Below are positions 17,367-25,302 of a stretch of DNA of 64,000 nt, piece by piece. This DNA comes from Alicyclobacillus tolerans (lineage in GTDB: Bacteria > Bacillota > Bacilli > Alicyclobacillales > Alicyclobacillaceae), in contig NZ_JAJFNK010000018.1 of NCBI RefSeq assembly GCF_021739485.1, positions 1-64,000 on the forward strand, written 5' to 3'. How positions within the stretch are numbered: the first letter of the stretch is position 1; every line of letters starts with the position of its first letter. The notes beneath the pieces were generated by a model. That model was not told the DNA's origin. It worked only from the letters and a program-made list of their open reading frames with translations, and ran no database searches. The translations under genes were made by a program, and so were the position numbers.

Positions 17367-17606
17367 CTATAAACTGTCCCTTATTTTTCGATACTCTTCT
17401 TCCGTAATCTCCCCTCGTGCATATCGTTCCGCTGCGATTTCCTTGGCAGTACGAGAAGAATGATCGGAATTGTCTCTACGAGTCATTGAACGAACCAAAT
17501 ACACCACGAAATAAACGACTCCAATTAAGATCAGAATTTGAAAAACCCACCCTAGAATCCCCATGCCATAGCCACCGCCGTAACCGAAACCGCCAAAACC
17601 CATCAT
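17367..17606 (-). CDS. small membrane SHOCT-domain protein
   Basis: 79 residues from 17606, after AAGGAGGAGTG; a start at 17633 is less likely. A Gly/Met/Tyr-rich N-terminus (residues 3-18) precedes one transmembrane helix. The C-terminus carries SHOCT (AERYARGEITEEEYRKI). Architecture is typical of small SHOCT membrane proteins often seen beside metal and copper genes. Function unknown. Confidence 0.75.
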   Translation of the reverse strand: MMGFGGFGYGGGYGMGILGWVFQILILIGVVYFVVYLVRSMTRRDNSDHSSRTAKEIAAERYARGEITEEEYRKIRDSL

Positions 17607-17656
17607 CTGACACTCCTCCTTGTCATGTACCACTTAAATACCGACGTTAACTTCCT

Positions 17657-17962
17657 TTACAGACGCTTCGAGATCGAAGACCCACAGTATGGACACGTAT
17701 GCCACGTAGAATGAATACGATGATGACAGTGTTCGCATTTTTTCCCTTGAGATTTCACGACTGCCACAAAAATCACGATGATGCCAACGACCAATGCACC
17801 GATAAAAACAGTAAATGTCAGCATCCCAAGGACCATCGCGAAATTCATGCCCGTTGCCATCCCCATCATGGGACCTTGGTTCATACCTGTAGCAGCCAGA
17901 TATAAGAGTAACGCTCCGACGACGACACTCACCGTAGCTACAATCCATCCCGGTATTTTCAT
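17657..17962 (-). CDS. two-helix membrane protein with C-terminal zinc ribbon
   Basis: 101 residues from 17962, with AGAGGGG upstream. Two transmembrane helices are separated by a Met-rich loop (MNQGPMMGMATGMN), possibly metal binding. The cytoplasmic tail has two Cys pairs (CEHCHH and CPYCGSS) forming a zinc ribbon. It sits between the SHOCT gene and a 63-residue protein upstream of sulfocyanin on the same strand. Function unknown. Confidence 0.7.
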   Translation of the reverse strand: MKIPGWIVATVSVVVGALLLYLAATGMNQGPMMGMATGMNFAMVLGMLTFTVFIGALVVGIIVIFVAVVKSQGKKCEHCHHRIHSTWHTCPYCGSSISKRL

Positions 17963-18053
17963 TTGAATCCCCTCTTTCGTACTCGAAGCTACGTGAGTTT
18001 CATCTATCGTGTCCTCGCCGGAACTGTCGCCCATGCGACTCGTTGCGCGGTCA

Positions 18054-18245
18054 TCAAATCGCCATTTGTGAGCGTGCTACCGATCTTTCTTCCAAGTTTT
18101 CGATGACCTCAAGGATCGCTAATGTATCTACACCAAATTGCTGCAGTTTAATGGCTACCCTTTCGTACTTGACGTTCCCGCTTATTGCACGCTGCAGTCG
18201 ATCACTCAACTCACCTTGAGGATCTTTGGCTTCGGATTTCGCCAT
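18054..18245 (-). CDS. 63-aa hypothetical protein
   Basis: Small soluble helical protein with GAAGGAAGGAAGG upstream of the start. The helical segments ELSDRLQRAISGN and LAILEVIENLEERS suggest a coiled or helical bundle. Its start lies about 50 bp after the sulfocyanin stop, on the same strand. No family was recognised. Confidence 0.55.
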   Translation of the reverse strand: MAKSEAKDPQGELSDRLQRAISGNVKYERVAIKLQQFGVDTLAILEVIENLEERSVARSQMAI

Positions 18246-18296
18246 TTGTCAAACCTTCCTTCCTTCTCTCAAGATTTGAACTACCCCACTTGAGGG

Positions 18297-19115
18297 TTAG
18301 CCGACAATGATTTTGCCATACATCCCCTTCACGGCATGACCTGGGTATTCACAAATATAGTTAAACGTTCCCGCTTGACTGGCGGTGAAAGTCGTTGTCG
18401 CAACAGGATACACACCCTTACTTGCAGCGGGAATCGGGTGGATGAACGCTCCGGGATAGACGCCGCCCTGCATCATAGACATGACCCCGTACGGCGGTTG
18501 GGCCGACGTCACTTCAATTCCGTGTGGCATACCCGTATCCTCGTTCACTAATTCCAACGTGACACGCGCTCCCTTTTGAACATGCAGGGTGGGATTCACC
18601 AACCCGCCCATCACAAACTTCTCGTCCGGTCCCGAACTGCTGTTGTCCATGGCTCCACCAAATGCGACAATTTTAACCGTTTGTCCGGAGTAGGTAATGG
18701 TGTTGTTGATTTTGTCAATGGTCGCGTTTTTGAGCGACGATTGCATCTCCTGATTGGCGTCTGATGGATTGACGGTTTTCACCTGACCAAAGAACTGACT
18801 CATCATCGATCCCATCGTACTGGTCCAGTTCCCTTGACTACCGCCGGTTTCTCCAAACGCCTGACCCATCATACCCGACCAACCACTTTGGGACGGGTTG
18901 CCGGAACCCACCGAACCTCCACCCGATGCAAATCCGGCATCCATCATACTGGCAAACCCGTTATTGCCCCAAGAAGTCGTCGAGGTTGAGGTGGGTACAG
19001 TGTTTGAAGTAGGCGTTATGTTCGCATTGCTTTGAGCAAAGACTTGGGACACGGTCAGCCCTCCAACACCGACTCCAATGAGCAAAGTGGGAATGAGAAT
19101 GGTACGCTTTTTCAT
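18297..19115 (-). CDS. sulfocyanin-like blue copper protein
   Basis: 272 residues from 19115, with AACGGAGGGAT upstream; a longer frame to 19259 overlaps the leader and is rejected. Signal peptide (residues 1-27), then a long Ser/Gly/Asn/Met-rich linker (to about 110), then a cupredoxin domain. Type-1 copper ligands are visible: His in TGMPHGIEV, and Cys, His and Met in YICEYPGHAVKGMYG. Sulfocyanins are acid-stable electron carriers between bc-type complexes and terminal oxidases and are implicated in iron oxidation. The cytochrome b at 1794 is a plausible donor. A decayed copy lies at 3485. Confidence 0.85.
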   Translation of the reverse strand: MKKRTILIPTLLIGVGVGGLTVSQVFAQSNANITPTSNTVPTSTSTTSWGNNGFASMMDAGFASGGGSVGSGNPSQSGWSGMMGQAFGETGGSQGNWTSTMGSMMSQFFGQVKTVNPSDANQEMQSSLKNATIDKINNTITYSGQTVKIVAFGGAMDNSSSGPDEKFVMGGLVNPTLHVQKGARVTLELVNEDTGMPHGIEVTSAQPPYGVMSMMQGGVYPGAFIHPIPAASKGVYPVATTTFTASQAGTFNYICEYPGHAVKGMYGKIIVG

Positions 19116-19117
19116 GG

Positions 19118-19189
19118 ATATCCCTCCGTTTCCTTGGTACGTACTTACCGTAGACCCGGAGTGTGAAGAAAGTGTGTGGATTGTTTGCG
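19118..19189 (-). promoter_or_regulatory. shared leader element, copy C (functional sulfocyanin)
   Basis: On the minus strand it runs from AAACAATCCACACACTTTCT through CTCCGGGTCTACGGTAAG to the ribosome site AACGGAGGGAT directly before the sulfocyanin ATG. It is the reference copy, as it serves an intact gene. Similar to copies A and B over about 70 bp. Confidence 0.6.
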
Positions 19190-19469
19190 TAAATGGTGAG
19201 GTTGTTGCATTTTTTGAACGCGTAGACAGACATGATCGAAGTGCAGAGTTGGGATTCAACGACGGATAAAGCGAACCTCTGAAAAATCACTTGCCCGAAT
19301 GGTCTGTGTTCTGTTGTTTCACTTGGCGAAAAACGTCGTTTTTTATGCGCGCAATACTGCGTAGCCATTTCAGAATAGTACCCTTACGTCAGCGAGGAGT
19401 TAACGCCTGAACACTTGCATCGTGAAACCATTGTCAACTCATATGCGTCGAACGACAAGGGGTGGTCAT

Positions 19470-19925
19470 GTGAAAAAATTATTCTTATCTGTCTTGGTTT
19501 CCTCGCTTTTGATCGTTGGTTGTGGGAGTGTTACGTCACCGATGTCAACAGGTAGTTCTCACCTTCCTCAAGCTTCCGTTACGATTGGTCGTCTGGAAAT
19601 TCAAACCGTTATTAATGGATATCAGTGGACAAAGACTAGTACTTCATCCGTGGCTCAAGGGACGGTTGCTGATGCAGCGTCTGACCCGGCAAAAGGACTC
19701 CAAAAGTACGAGGTATCGGGTGGTGAAAAGGCGAAGCTGTCTTTTGAACAGAAACCCCAAACGGTGCAATTGATCATGTGGGAGAACGGCAGGCAAATTT
19801 CTAAAACAAACTTAAATGGAGATTCGTTTGCCCTCTCGCATCAACCAGGTGACTACACGTACGAAGTTACGGGAGATTGGGGTAGCGACTATGTGAACTA
19901 TGATTTTGAAGTGAGAGTTCATTAA
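19470..19925 (+). CDS. small lipoprotein, unknown
   Basis: 151 residues from GTG 19470 (AGGGGTGGTCAT upstream); an earlier ATG frame from 19422 has no ribosome site. Signal peptide with lipobox LLIVGC, so it is lipid-anchored outside the membrane. The mature part is beta-rich with DYTYEVTGDWGSDYVNYDFEVRVH at the end, split here only by its own length. No Cys remains after the lipid Cys. It is divergent from sulfocyanin by about 350 bp, a gap that holds leader copy C near the sulfocyanin start and nothing else recognised. Confidence 0.7.
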   Translation: MKKLFLSVLVSSLLIVGCGSVTSPMSTGSSHLPQASVTIGRLEIQTVINGYQWTKTSTSSVAQGTVADAASDPAKGLQKYEVSGGEKAKLSFEQKPQTVQLIMWENGRQISKTNLNGDSFALSHQPGDYTYEVTGDWGSDYVNYDFEVRVH

Positions 19926-19989
19926 TTTTCGTAACGAACGGGCAGATACACACATCGGAGTTTTTTGGAGTATTGGACAGAGACGCACA

Positions 19990-20309
19990 ATGAGATTCGC
20001 TTCACAACAGAATACAATATATAGAGGTGGTGACCCTGGTGTCCTTTTGTTTACTATGTTGTGGGTCCTGACAATGCTGTTGGTCTTGTTTTCAATGATC
20101 GGTTTGCTAGCGTTGTTATACGAACTCCTGCAGTCGTTAGTTTGTGTATCGCAATCATCTTATCAGTATTCAAGAAACGAAATAATTCTTGGATATGGAT
20201 TGCGACATGTGTCATAGGCATCCCGATGTCCCTTAGTGCAGTTTATCCGTTGGCGACAGCACATGGTTCTTCAGCCTCATCGTCTTCGCAATCAGCCAAC
20301 AAAAATTGA
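19990..20309 (+). pseudogene. small multi-helix membrane protein, apparently frameshifted
   Basis: Two overlapping frames read as one protein. The first (from 19990) gives FTMLWVLTMLLVLFSMIGLL. The second (to 20309) gives AVVSLCIAIILSVFKK and WIWIATCVIGIPMSLSAV. Together they would make a three- or four-helix protein with a frameshift near 20120. AGAGGTGGTGACC may be its ribosome site. A sequencing error is possible. No family was recognised. Confidence 0.4.
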
Positions 20310-20454
20310 AGCCAACACCTGGATTGAATGGGGCTTTAACTATACAAGAGAGCGAATCCGAATCAATGTTAAGATTAATGGATCCCTGAGAACGCGTTTT
20401 TCTCATTTATGCTTACAACTCACACCAGATGTGGAGGTGGAATCACGGAGTGAA

Positions 20455-21705
20455 TTATGCCCGACGCAAGGTCTCCCGCATCAAAAAAATCACAACGAGT
20501 CCGGATAACATCACCAGCATGGCCAAGACGCCAAAAACTTGACGTAATCCGAAAAAATCGGCCCCAAATCCAAGCAAAATGCCCCCAATGGCGTATCCAC
20601 CGTCTCTCCACATACGATACACGCCAAGGGCCGAACTTCTCCATCCAGGATGAGCGGCATCCCCAACAGCGGACAGAAGAACCGGGTAAATAAATGCGGT
20701 CCCCATCCCCATGAGAAACGCAGAAAGGATCCACAACCAAAGAGAATGAGTGAACAAGATAAGCGCGACGCCTAAGCCATTTACCCATTGGCCGAGGGCA
20801 ATCGGTAACTTACGACCTACTCGGTCACTCCATGCACCCGACACCAGTTGCAGCACTCCCCACGTGGTGGCATAGATACTCCCAACGAGACCGATGGTCG
20901 CAATCGAAAAGTGTTCCTCCGCCATCAGAATCGGAACCAATCCCCATACTGCCGTATCACTCAACTTGTTGATCAGTCCCGCTTGGCTACAGCTAAAGAG
21001 CGTTCGATCGCGAAAGCTTACCTTGGCCACGACTTGTTTTAGGGTCAACTTCTCCTCAAGAAATGCGTTCTGACTGGAGGGCTTGGACAACGAGGCCTCC
21101 AGTTTCGCGTACGGAAGCGTCTCTCGAATCAGGAACCATGCCATAAAAAGTCCGAGAACCGCGACCGCTTCTCCGAACCAAAACGGAACCGGGCGAGGTC
21201 CAAACCGACTCGCCAAATAACCTGTGAAAGCACTGGTCAGAGCCACACCAATGTACCCAGAAAACTCGTTGATCCCAAGAGCTAATCCACGTTTTTGAGG
21301 TCCCACCAGGTCCATCTTACTACTCACCGTCATCGACCAGGCAAACCCCTGATTGGCCCCCAGCAGAAGATTTGCAACCACAATCCAAGCCCAGTTTGGA
21401 GCGTAGATGACCAGAAGTGGAACCGGAAGTCCGAGAAACCACCCCAGAATCAAAACCGGTTTTCTTCCCCAGTGGTCGGCCAATTTTCCAGCCACGAGGT
21501 TCAATGCCCCTTTGACCACGCCAAACGAAACAATAAAAGAAAGCAACAGCGACAGCGAAGCAAGATGAAAGGTCTGTTTTCCCAACATCGGGAGTACCGT
21601 TCTTTCCAACCCCACCATCGTTCCGACAAACGCATTGTTTACGGCCAAAAGAACAAATTGACCCAAATTGGGCCTTAGACCCAAGACCAACTGCCTTTCC
21701 TTCAT
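20455..21705 (-). CDS. MFS transporter of the sulfur operon
   Basis: 416 residues, twelve helices; GGAAGGTGAAACAGC precedes the ATG. The MFS loop motif between helices 2 and 3 is ADHWGRKPVL, and a related one occurs between helices 8 and 9 (SDRVGRKLPI). The substrate is not evident. It follows the MBL-fold enzyme by about 60 bp and belongs to a run with rhodanese and an ArsR regulator, so export or uptake of a sulfur compound is plausible. A decayed paralogue lies at 22581-23205. Confidence 0.85.
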   Translation of the reverse strand: MKERQLVLGLRPNLGQFVLLAVNNAFVGTMVGLERTVLPMLGKQTFHLASLSLLLSFIVSFGVVKGALNLVAGKLADHWGRKPVLILGWFLGLPVPLLVIYAPNWAWIVVANLLLGANQGFAWSMTVSSKMDLVGPQKRGLALGINEFSGYIGVALTSAFTGYLASRFGPRPVPFWFGEAVAVLGLFMAWFLIRETLPYAKLEASLSKPSSQNAFLEEKLTLKQVVAKVSFRDRTLFSCSQAGLINKLSDTAVWGLVPILMAEEHFSIATIGLVGSIYATTWGVLQLVSGAWSDRVGRKLPIALGQWVNGLGVALILFTHSLWLWILSAFLMGMGTAFIYPVLLSAVGDAAHPGWRSSALGVYRMWRDGGYAIGGILLGFGADFFGLRQVFGVLAMLVMLSGLVVIFLMRETLRRA

Positions 21706-21769
21706 GCTGTTTCACCTTCCTCAAAAATGCAGTGGGGAACGAAAGCCGTTCCCCGAGCCATGAATCTCG

Positions 21770-22516
21770 TCATTCCATCGCAGGTTTTTCATGAATGTTT
21801 CCAAGGTTGTAGGCTCGGATCAAATCAAAGTTCTTAGGTTTGTTGGGTAAGTCTGCGAGCATGAATCGAACAAATTCTTCTTTTGTTCTGGGTTGCAAGG
21901 CCGGGTTAAAGTGACGTTCAAATCCAATGGTGGAAACGACCTTTCCACTCAAGGCACGCCCTCAGGTGGAACCAGAAAAAGCACCAGGGTAAACCTCCAA
22001 GTAATCCGGCAAGGCCAGCATCCGGTCGAAGATGCTGTGATAGAGATCGTTCGCCCCATCTTCCACCACCAAATCTGGACGCCCAATGTCTCCAATCATT
22101 AGGGTGTGTCCCGTGAGGACAAACCACGGATCGAGGCCTCGGCGATGATCAGTGACCAGCAAGCTCATGTGTTCTGGCGTATGACCTGGGGTATGCATCA
22201 CCTCAATGACCGTGTTGCCAAGAATAATTTGTTCCCCATCTTCCACGGGCGTGAACGCATAGGTGGCTGGAGCTTGCGCATAAAGAGCCAGCTTCGCCCC
22301 GGTACGCCGGGCCAGTTCCCGCGCACCGGATATGTGATCCGCATGCACATGCGTATCCAGGACATATTGAATATCTAGACCCGCACGCTCCGCTTCTTGC
22401 ATGTAGAAATCCGCATCTTCGATAGGATCGACGACCGCCCCCATGGCTTTCCCGGTACATCCAAACAAATAAGATACCGCCACCGGGTTCATGTATAGAT
22501 ATTGGCGAAAAAACAT
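21770..22516 (-). CDS. MBL-fold persulfide dioxygenase-like enzyme with in-frame UGA
   Basis: 248 codons with one UGA (21962-21964). Before it stands a metallo-beta-lactamase fold with THVHADHISG, HTPGHTPEH and a GD metal ligand. After it, in the same frame, come GRALSGKVVSTIGFER and FNPALQPRTKEEFV, the usual end of this family, so the frame is preserved. UGA occupies the position where related proteins, as I recall them, have Cys (GSxCGR). The hairpin at 21930-21948 fits a bacterial SECIS. Alternatives are a nonsense mutation or a base error. Family role: ETHE1-like oxidation of glutathione or protein persulfide, matching the rhodanese operon. UGA as Cys/Sec remains unproven. Confidence 0.7.
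21930..21948 (-). promoter_or_regulatory. SECIS-like hairpin after the in-frame UGA
   Basis: Minus-strand GTGGAAA-GGTCG-TTTCCAC: a perfect 7-bp stem with a 5-nt loop beginning GG and containing GU. The stem starts 13 nt, and the loop 20 nt, after the UGA. Bacterial SECIS elements need a loop roughly 16-37 nt after UGA with G among its first two bases, and E. coli fdhF has a GGUCU loop. No bulged U is obvious. Sel genes are not in the window. Confidence 0.45.
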
Positions 22517-22580
22517 TAGGAACTCCCTCCTTTGACTTCACGGAACTCTAAAATCAGTGGGATGCCAGAACGGCATCTCC

Positions 22581-23205
22581 TTACGCAAACTTGGTCACCA
22601 GTGTTTCACGAAGCAAAACGGTGACAACCAGACTCGGTCCGATGGCCAACCAACCCACAATCTGCATCGACATGACAGTTCCCAACTAATCGGCGAGAAC
22701 GCCCGAAACCAGTGCACCCACTGCATACCCGAAATCTCGTCAACGGTCCACACCCAAAGCAGACGCTCGTCACTCGGGTTCCGACAGGTCGGACACGGCA
22801 GCCGCTGAGTGAGATACACAATCACCGTTCCCGCGCCTAAGAAAAAGGTACCAATGAACCATGGAGTGAAACCGCTCGATGATTCGCAAAAATGATCCAT
22901 CCCCCGTACGTGGCAAACATCACGAGAAAAGTCAAGGGTAAGCCAATCATCCATCCCGCGACTAAGAGTCGCTCGCGCCCCATGACATCTGCAATTTGCC
23001 CAGCGAATCGGTTCGATATCGCCTTCACCACGCCGAAACTGCCGATACAGGCGATGGCTGCACTGGCTCCGGCGAGACCAAAGTCTTGTTTGGCCACCAG
23101 AGGCAAAACGGTTCGTTCGAGACCGACCCTACCTCCGACGAACAAGTTCACCACCACGAGCAGTGTGATTTGAGCAGCATTAGACTCGAAGAGGATTTCG
23201 TGTAT
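22581..23205 (-). pseudogene. decayed MFS transporter, paralogue of the 20455 gene
   Basis: The N-terminal third (VGLERTVLPLVAKQDFGLAG and SFGVVKAISN) is parallel to the intact MFS gene. About 200 codons of the middle are missing. The C-terminal end reads in another frame (ASALGVDR, GYAVGALVSGVLAD, VVTVLLRETL) with TGA and TAG interruptions. The start region is also frameshifted. It once stood second or third in the sulfur operon. Confidence 0.8.
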
Positions 23206-23209
23206 CCAC

Positions 23210-23851
23210 CTATATCTCCCCTTTCACATCCTGTGTCTGCATTTTAATTCGCGATGTTTGCTCGTACCAGGTGTGGACTCCCCCAGCCAGGTATCTTGTC
23301 GAAAATCCCATGGCAGCAAGCTTGGCGGTACCGGCCAAGCCCCGGTATACCCCGGCACAAAAAACCACGTGCGGTTGATTTGAGTCCAAGACAGAAGGAG
23401 CCGCCTCCAATTCGGATAGAGGCAGACTCACGGAACCCGGAATATGCCGCTTTTGCCATTCTTCCAGAGTTCGGACATCCACCAACCGGAATTCGTCATG
23501 GTCCTGCAAGACCTCATCGAGAATGATCGCGGTGATCTTCGTCACTGGATAGTTCTTTTCCATCCATTCGTGGATCTGCACAGTTCCCACCACATTCCCA
23601 CCTACGGCGTCGATGGCGAATAGTACGACTCCTGGAATGTCATGGATTACAGGAATCAGCACCACGGGACCCGGCTTGGGCCATATTTTTTTGAGATTGG
23701 TCAAAAAGTCCGGTTCATCTTGGGGTAAATTCATAGCCCCCTCGATAGAGCCTTTCATGAATTCGGACACAGGGCGCAGGTCTAACAATTCCAGATTGGC
23801 ATGTTTCTCACGTATACTCTTTAGTTCATCTGCAGAAATTGTTCTTAACAT
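23210..23851 (-). CDS. tandem rhodanese-domain sulfurtransferase
   Basis: 213 residues, two rhodanese folds. The N-terminal domain (LELLDLRPVSEF) has no catalytic Cys in its loop. The C-terminal domain has LVDVRTLEEWQKRHIPGSVS and the active loop FCAGVYRG with Cys as persulfide carrier. Its start overlaps the arsR stop, implying one transcript. It would move sulfane sulfur to the MBL-fold enzyme encoded downstream, as in other persulfide operons. Confidence 0.88.
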   Translation of the reverse strand: MLRTISADELKSIREKHANLELLDLRPVSEFMKGSIEGAMNLPQDEPDFLTNLKKIWPKPGPVVLIPVIHDIPGVVLFAIDAVGGNVVGTVQIHEWMEKNYPVTKITAIILDEVLQDHDEFRLVDVRTLEEWQKRHIPGSVSLPLSELEAAPSVLDSNQPHVVFCAGVYRGLAGTAKLAAMGFSTRYLAGGVHTWYEQTSRIKMQTQDVKGEI

Positions 23852-24198
23852 GTTTTTTCGGCCTCCGTGCTTTGAAGTGAGTCAATCCAGCTATTGACCG
23901 CATGAAGTGCGTCCGGATTACAAAAGTAGTAATGCCAAGGCCCACGTTGCTGATGGCCGACCAATCCCGCTTGACGCAGCAAAGCTAGGTGTCTTGAAAT
24001 GGTGGATTGCGGTACGTCCAAAATGGACGTCAGATCTTGAACACAGATTCCATCTACCGCTTCTCCGTCGAGCGTGCAAAAATATTGCTTCTGACTTAAC
24101 GTTTCCAACAAAGAGCGTCTCAATGGATCTGCGAGAGCTTTAAACGCGAGGTCCAAGTCGACCACGTTACGCAAACGCGTTTGGATGGTTGGTCCCAT
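23845..24198 (-). CDS. ArsR-family repressor of the sulfur operon
   Basis: 117 residues from 24198 (AAAGGGGAATGCTT); frames starting at 24204 or 24225 fit less well. Winged helix with LADPLRRSLLETL and recognition helix VPQSTISRHLALLRQAGLV. Two Cys flank a short loop before the HTH (YFCTL and GICVQDL) and could form a persulfide- or metal-sensing pair as in the SqrR/BigR group. A/T-rich imperfect dyads lie directly upstream (24225-24265), fitting autoregulation. Confidence 0.85.
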   Translation of the reverse strand: MGPTIQTRLRNVVDLDLAFKALADPLRRSLLETLSQKQYFCTLDGEAVDGICVQDLTSILDVPQSTISRHLALLRQAGLVGHQQRGPWHYYFCNPDALHAVNSWIDSLQSTEAEKTC

Positions 24199-24369
24199 AA
24201 GCATTCCCCTTTCCACGAGCTTCAAATTTATAAATCCATAAATGCGGATATGCTGATTATTAGATGTTTATACTTTGCTTCAACGTTGGAAATTTGTCAA
24301 GATGAAAACACACAATGGAAGCCTATAATGAACTTATAGAATAATTTTTCACTGCGAGGGGAAATCAAT

Positions 24370-25050
24370 ATGGCTTTGTTTGACGCGAAGGCGGAAACGT
24401 ACGATGATTTTTGTAGGACGCCACTGGGTCATTTCATCGATATGGTGGAACACGATATTCTAGGCAAAGTGGCGCAACCTCGTTCAGGGGAAATCGCAGT
24501 GGACCTTGGCTGCGGAACGGGGGCATACTCCGTCTGGTTACAGGAGCAGGGTTTGTCCGTCACTGGAGTTGACCTCTCCGAAAAGATGCTCGCAGTAGCT
24601 CGTCGTAAAGCATCCGACCGAGTCCAGTTCATCCGGGCCGATTTATCGCATCTACCCTTTCCCTCTGGACAGTTTGATTTCGCCATTTGCAATGTGACGC
24701 TGGAGTTTGTCCAAGACCCCACAGCCGTTTTGAAAGAAGGTATACGAGTTCTAAAACCCGGAGGTCGACTTGTGGTGGGACTGATTGCAAAGCTCGGTCC
24801 ATGGGCCGTGAAGTATTCGAAACGGGGTCGGGAAGCCCCAACCAGCGCTTATCATAGCGCAAGATTCTTTTCTTATGATGACATCAAACAGATTGGACCG
24901 AATCCTCCCTACGAGGTCCAATTCGGGCTGTACGTGTCTCCCGACGAGTTCAAAGATAAAAATTCTGCATGGGCCTTGGAAAAACAACGTAATCCAACTC
25001 AACAGGAACCTGGAGCTGGATTTATGGTGGTCCGCTGGAACAAAGATTAG
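24370..25050 (+). CDS. SAM-dependent class I methyltransferase
   Basis: 226 residues, GCGAGGGGAAATC upstream. SAM-binding motif I VDLGCGTGAYS, acidic residue in VTGVDLSEKML, motif II-like FDFAICNVTLEFV and LKPGGRLVVG are clear. The substrate is unknown. It is divergent from the sulfur operon. A frameshifted copy of its first 100 bp and upstream sequence occurs at 28810-28955 beyond the mercury operon. 25051-25302 holds no recognised gene. Confidence 0.85.
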   Translation: MALFDAKAETYDDFCRTPLGHFIDMVEHDILGKVAQPRSGEIAVDLGCGTGAYSVWLQEQGLSVTGVDLSEKMLAVARRKASDRVQFIRADLSHLPFPSGQFDFAICNVTLEFVQDPTAVLKEGIRVLKPGGRLVVGLIAKLGPWAVKYSKRGREAPTSAYHSARFFSYDDIKQIGPNPPYEVQFGLYVSPDEFKDKNSAWALEKQRNPTQQEPGAGFMVVRWNKD

Positions 25051-25302
25051 ATGGCCCATCCTCCAATGGCAGTCTCTGTTGTCCCAACCAGGATATCATC
25101 GGTCGTCGTTTCACCCTCATTTGTATGTAATACCCACAATCTAGAACATCACGGATCACGAAACGCCATAATGCTTACCTTTTTTTCAGTTCCCAGAGAA
25201 CGACATGGAAATATCGGGATAGCCTCATCAAGTTCCGGCTACCCCACCCCCGTGATACTCCGAAATGATCGTTGAACATTTTCCTTATTCATCTGTCTGG
25301 TT

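Noticed and set aside
25051..25302. Gene between the methyltransferase and merA
   Set aside because: Only short frames without start signals; treated as intergenic.
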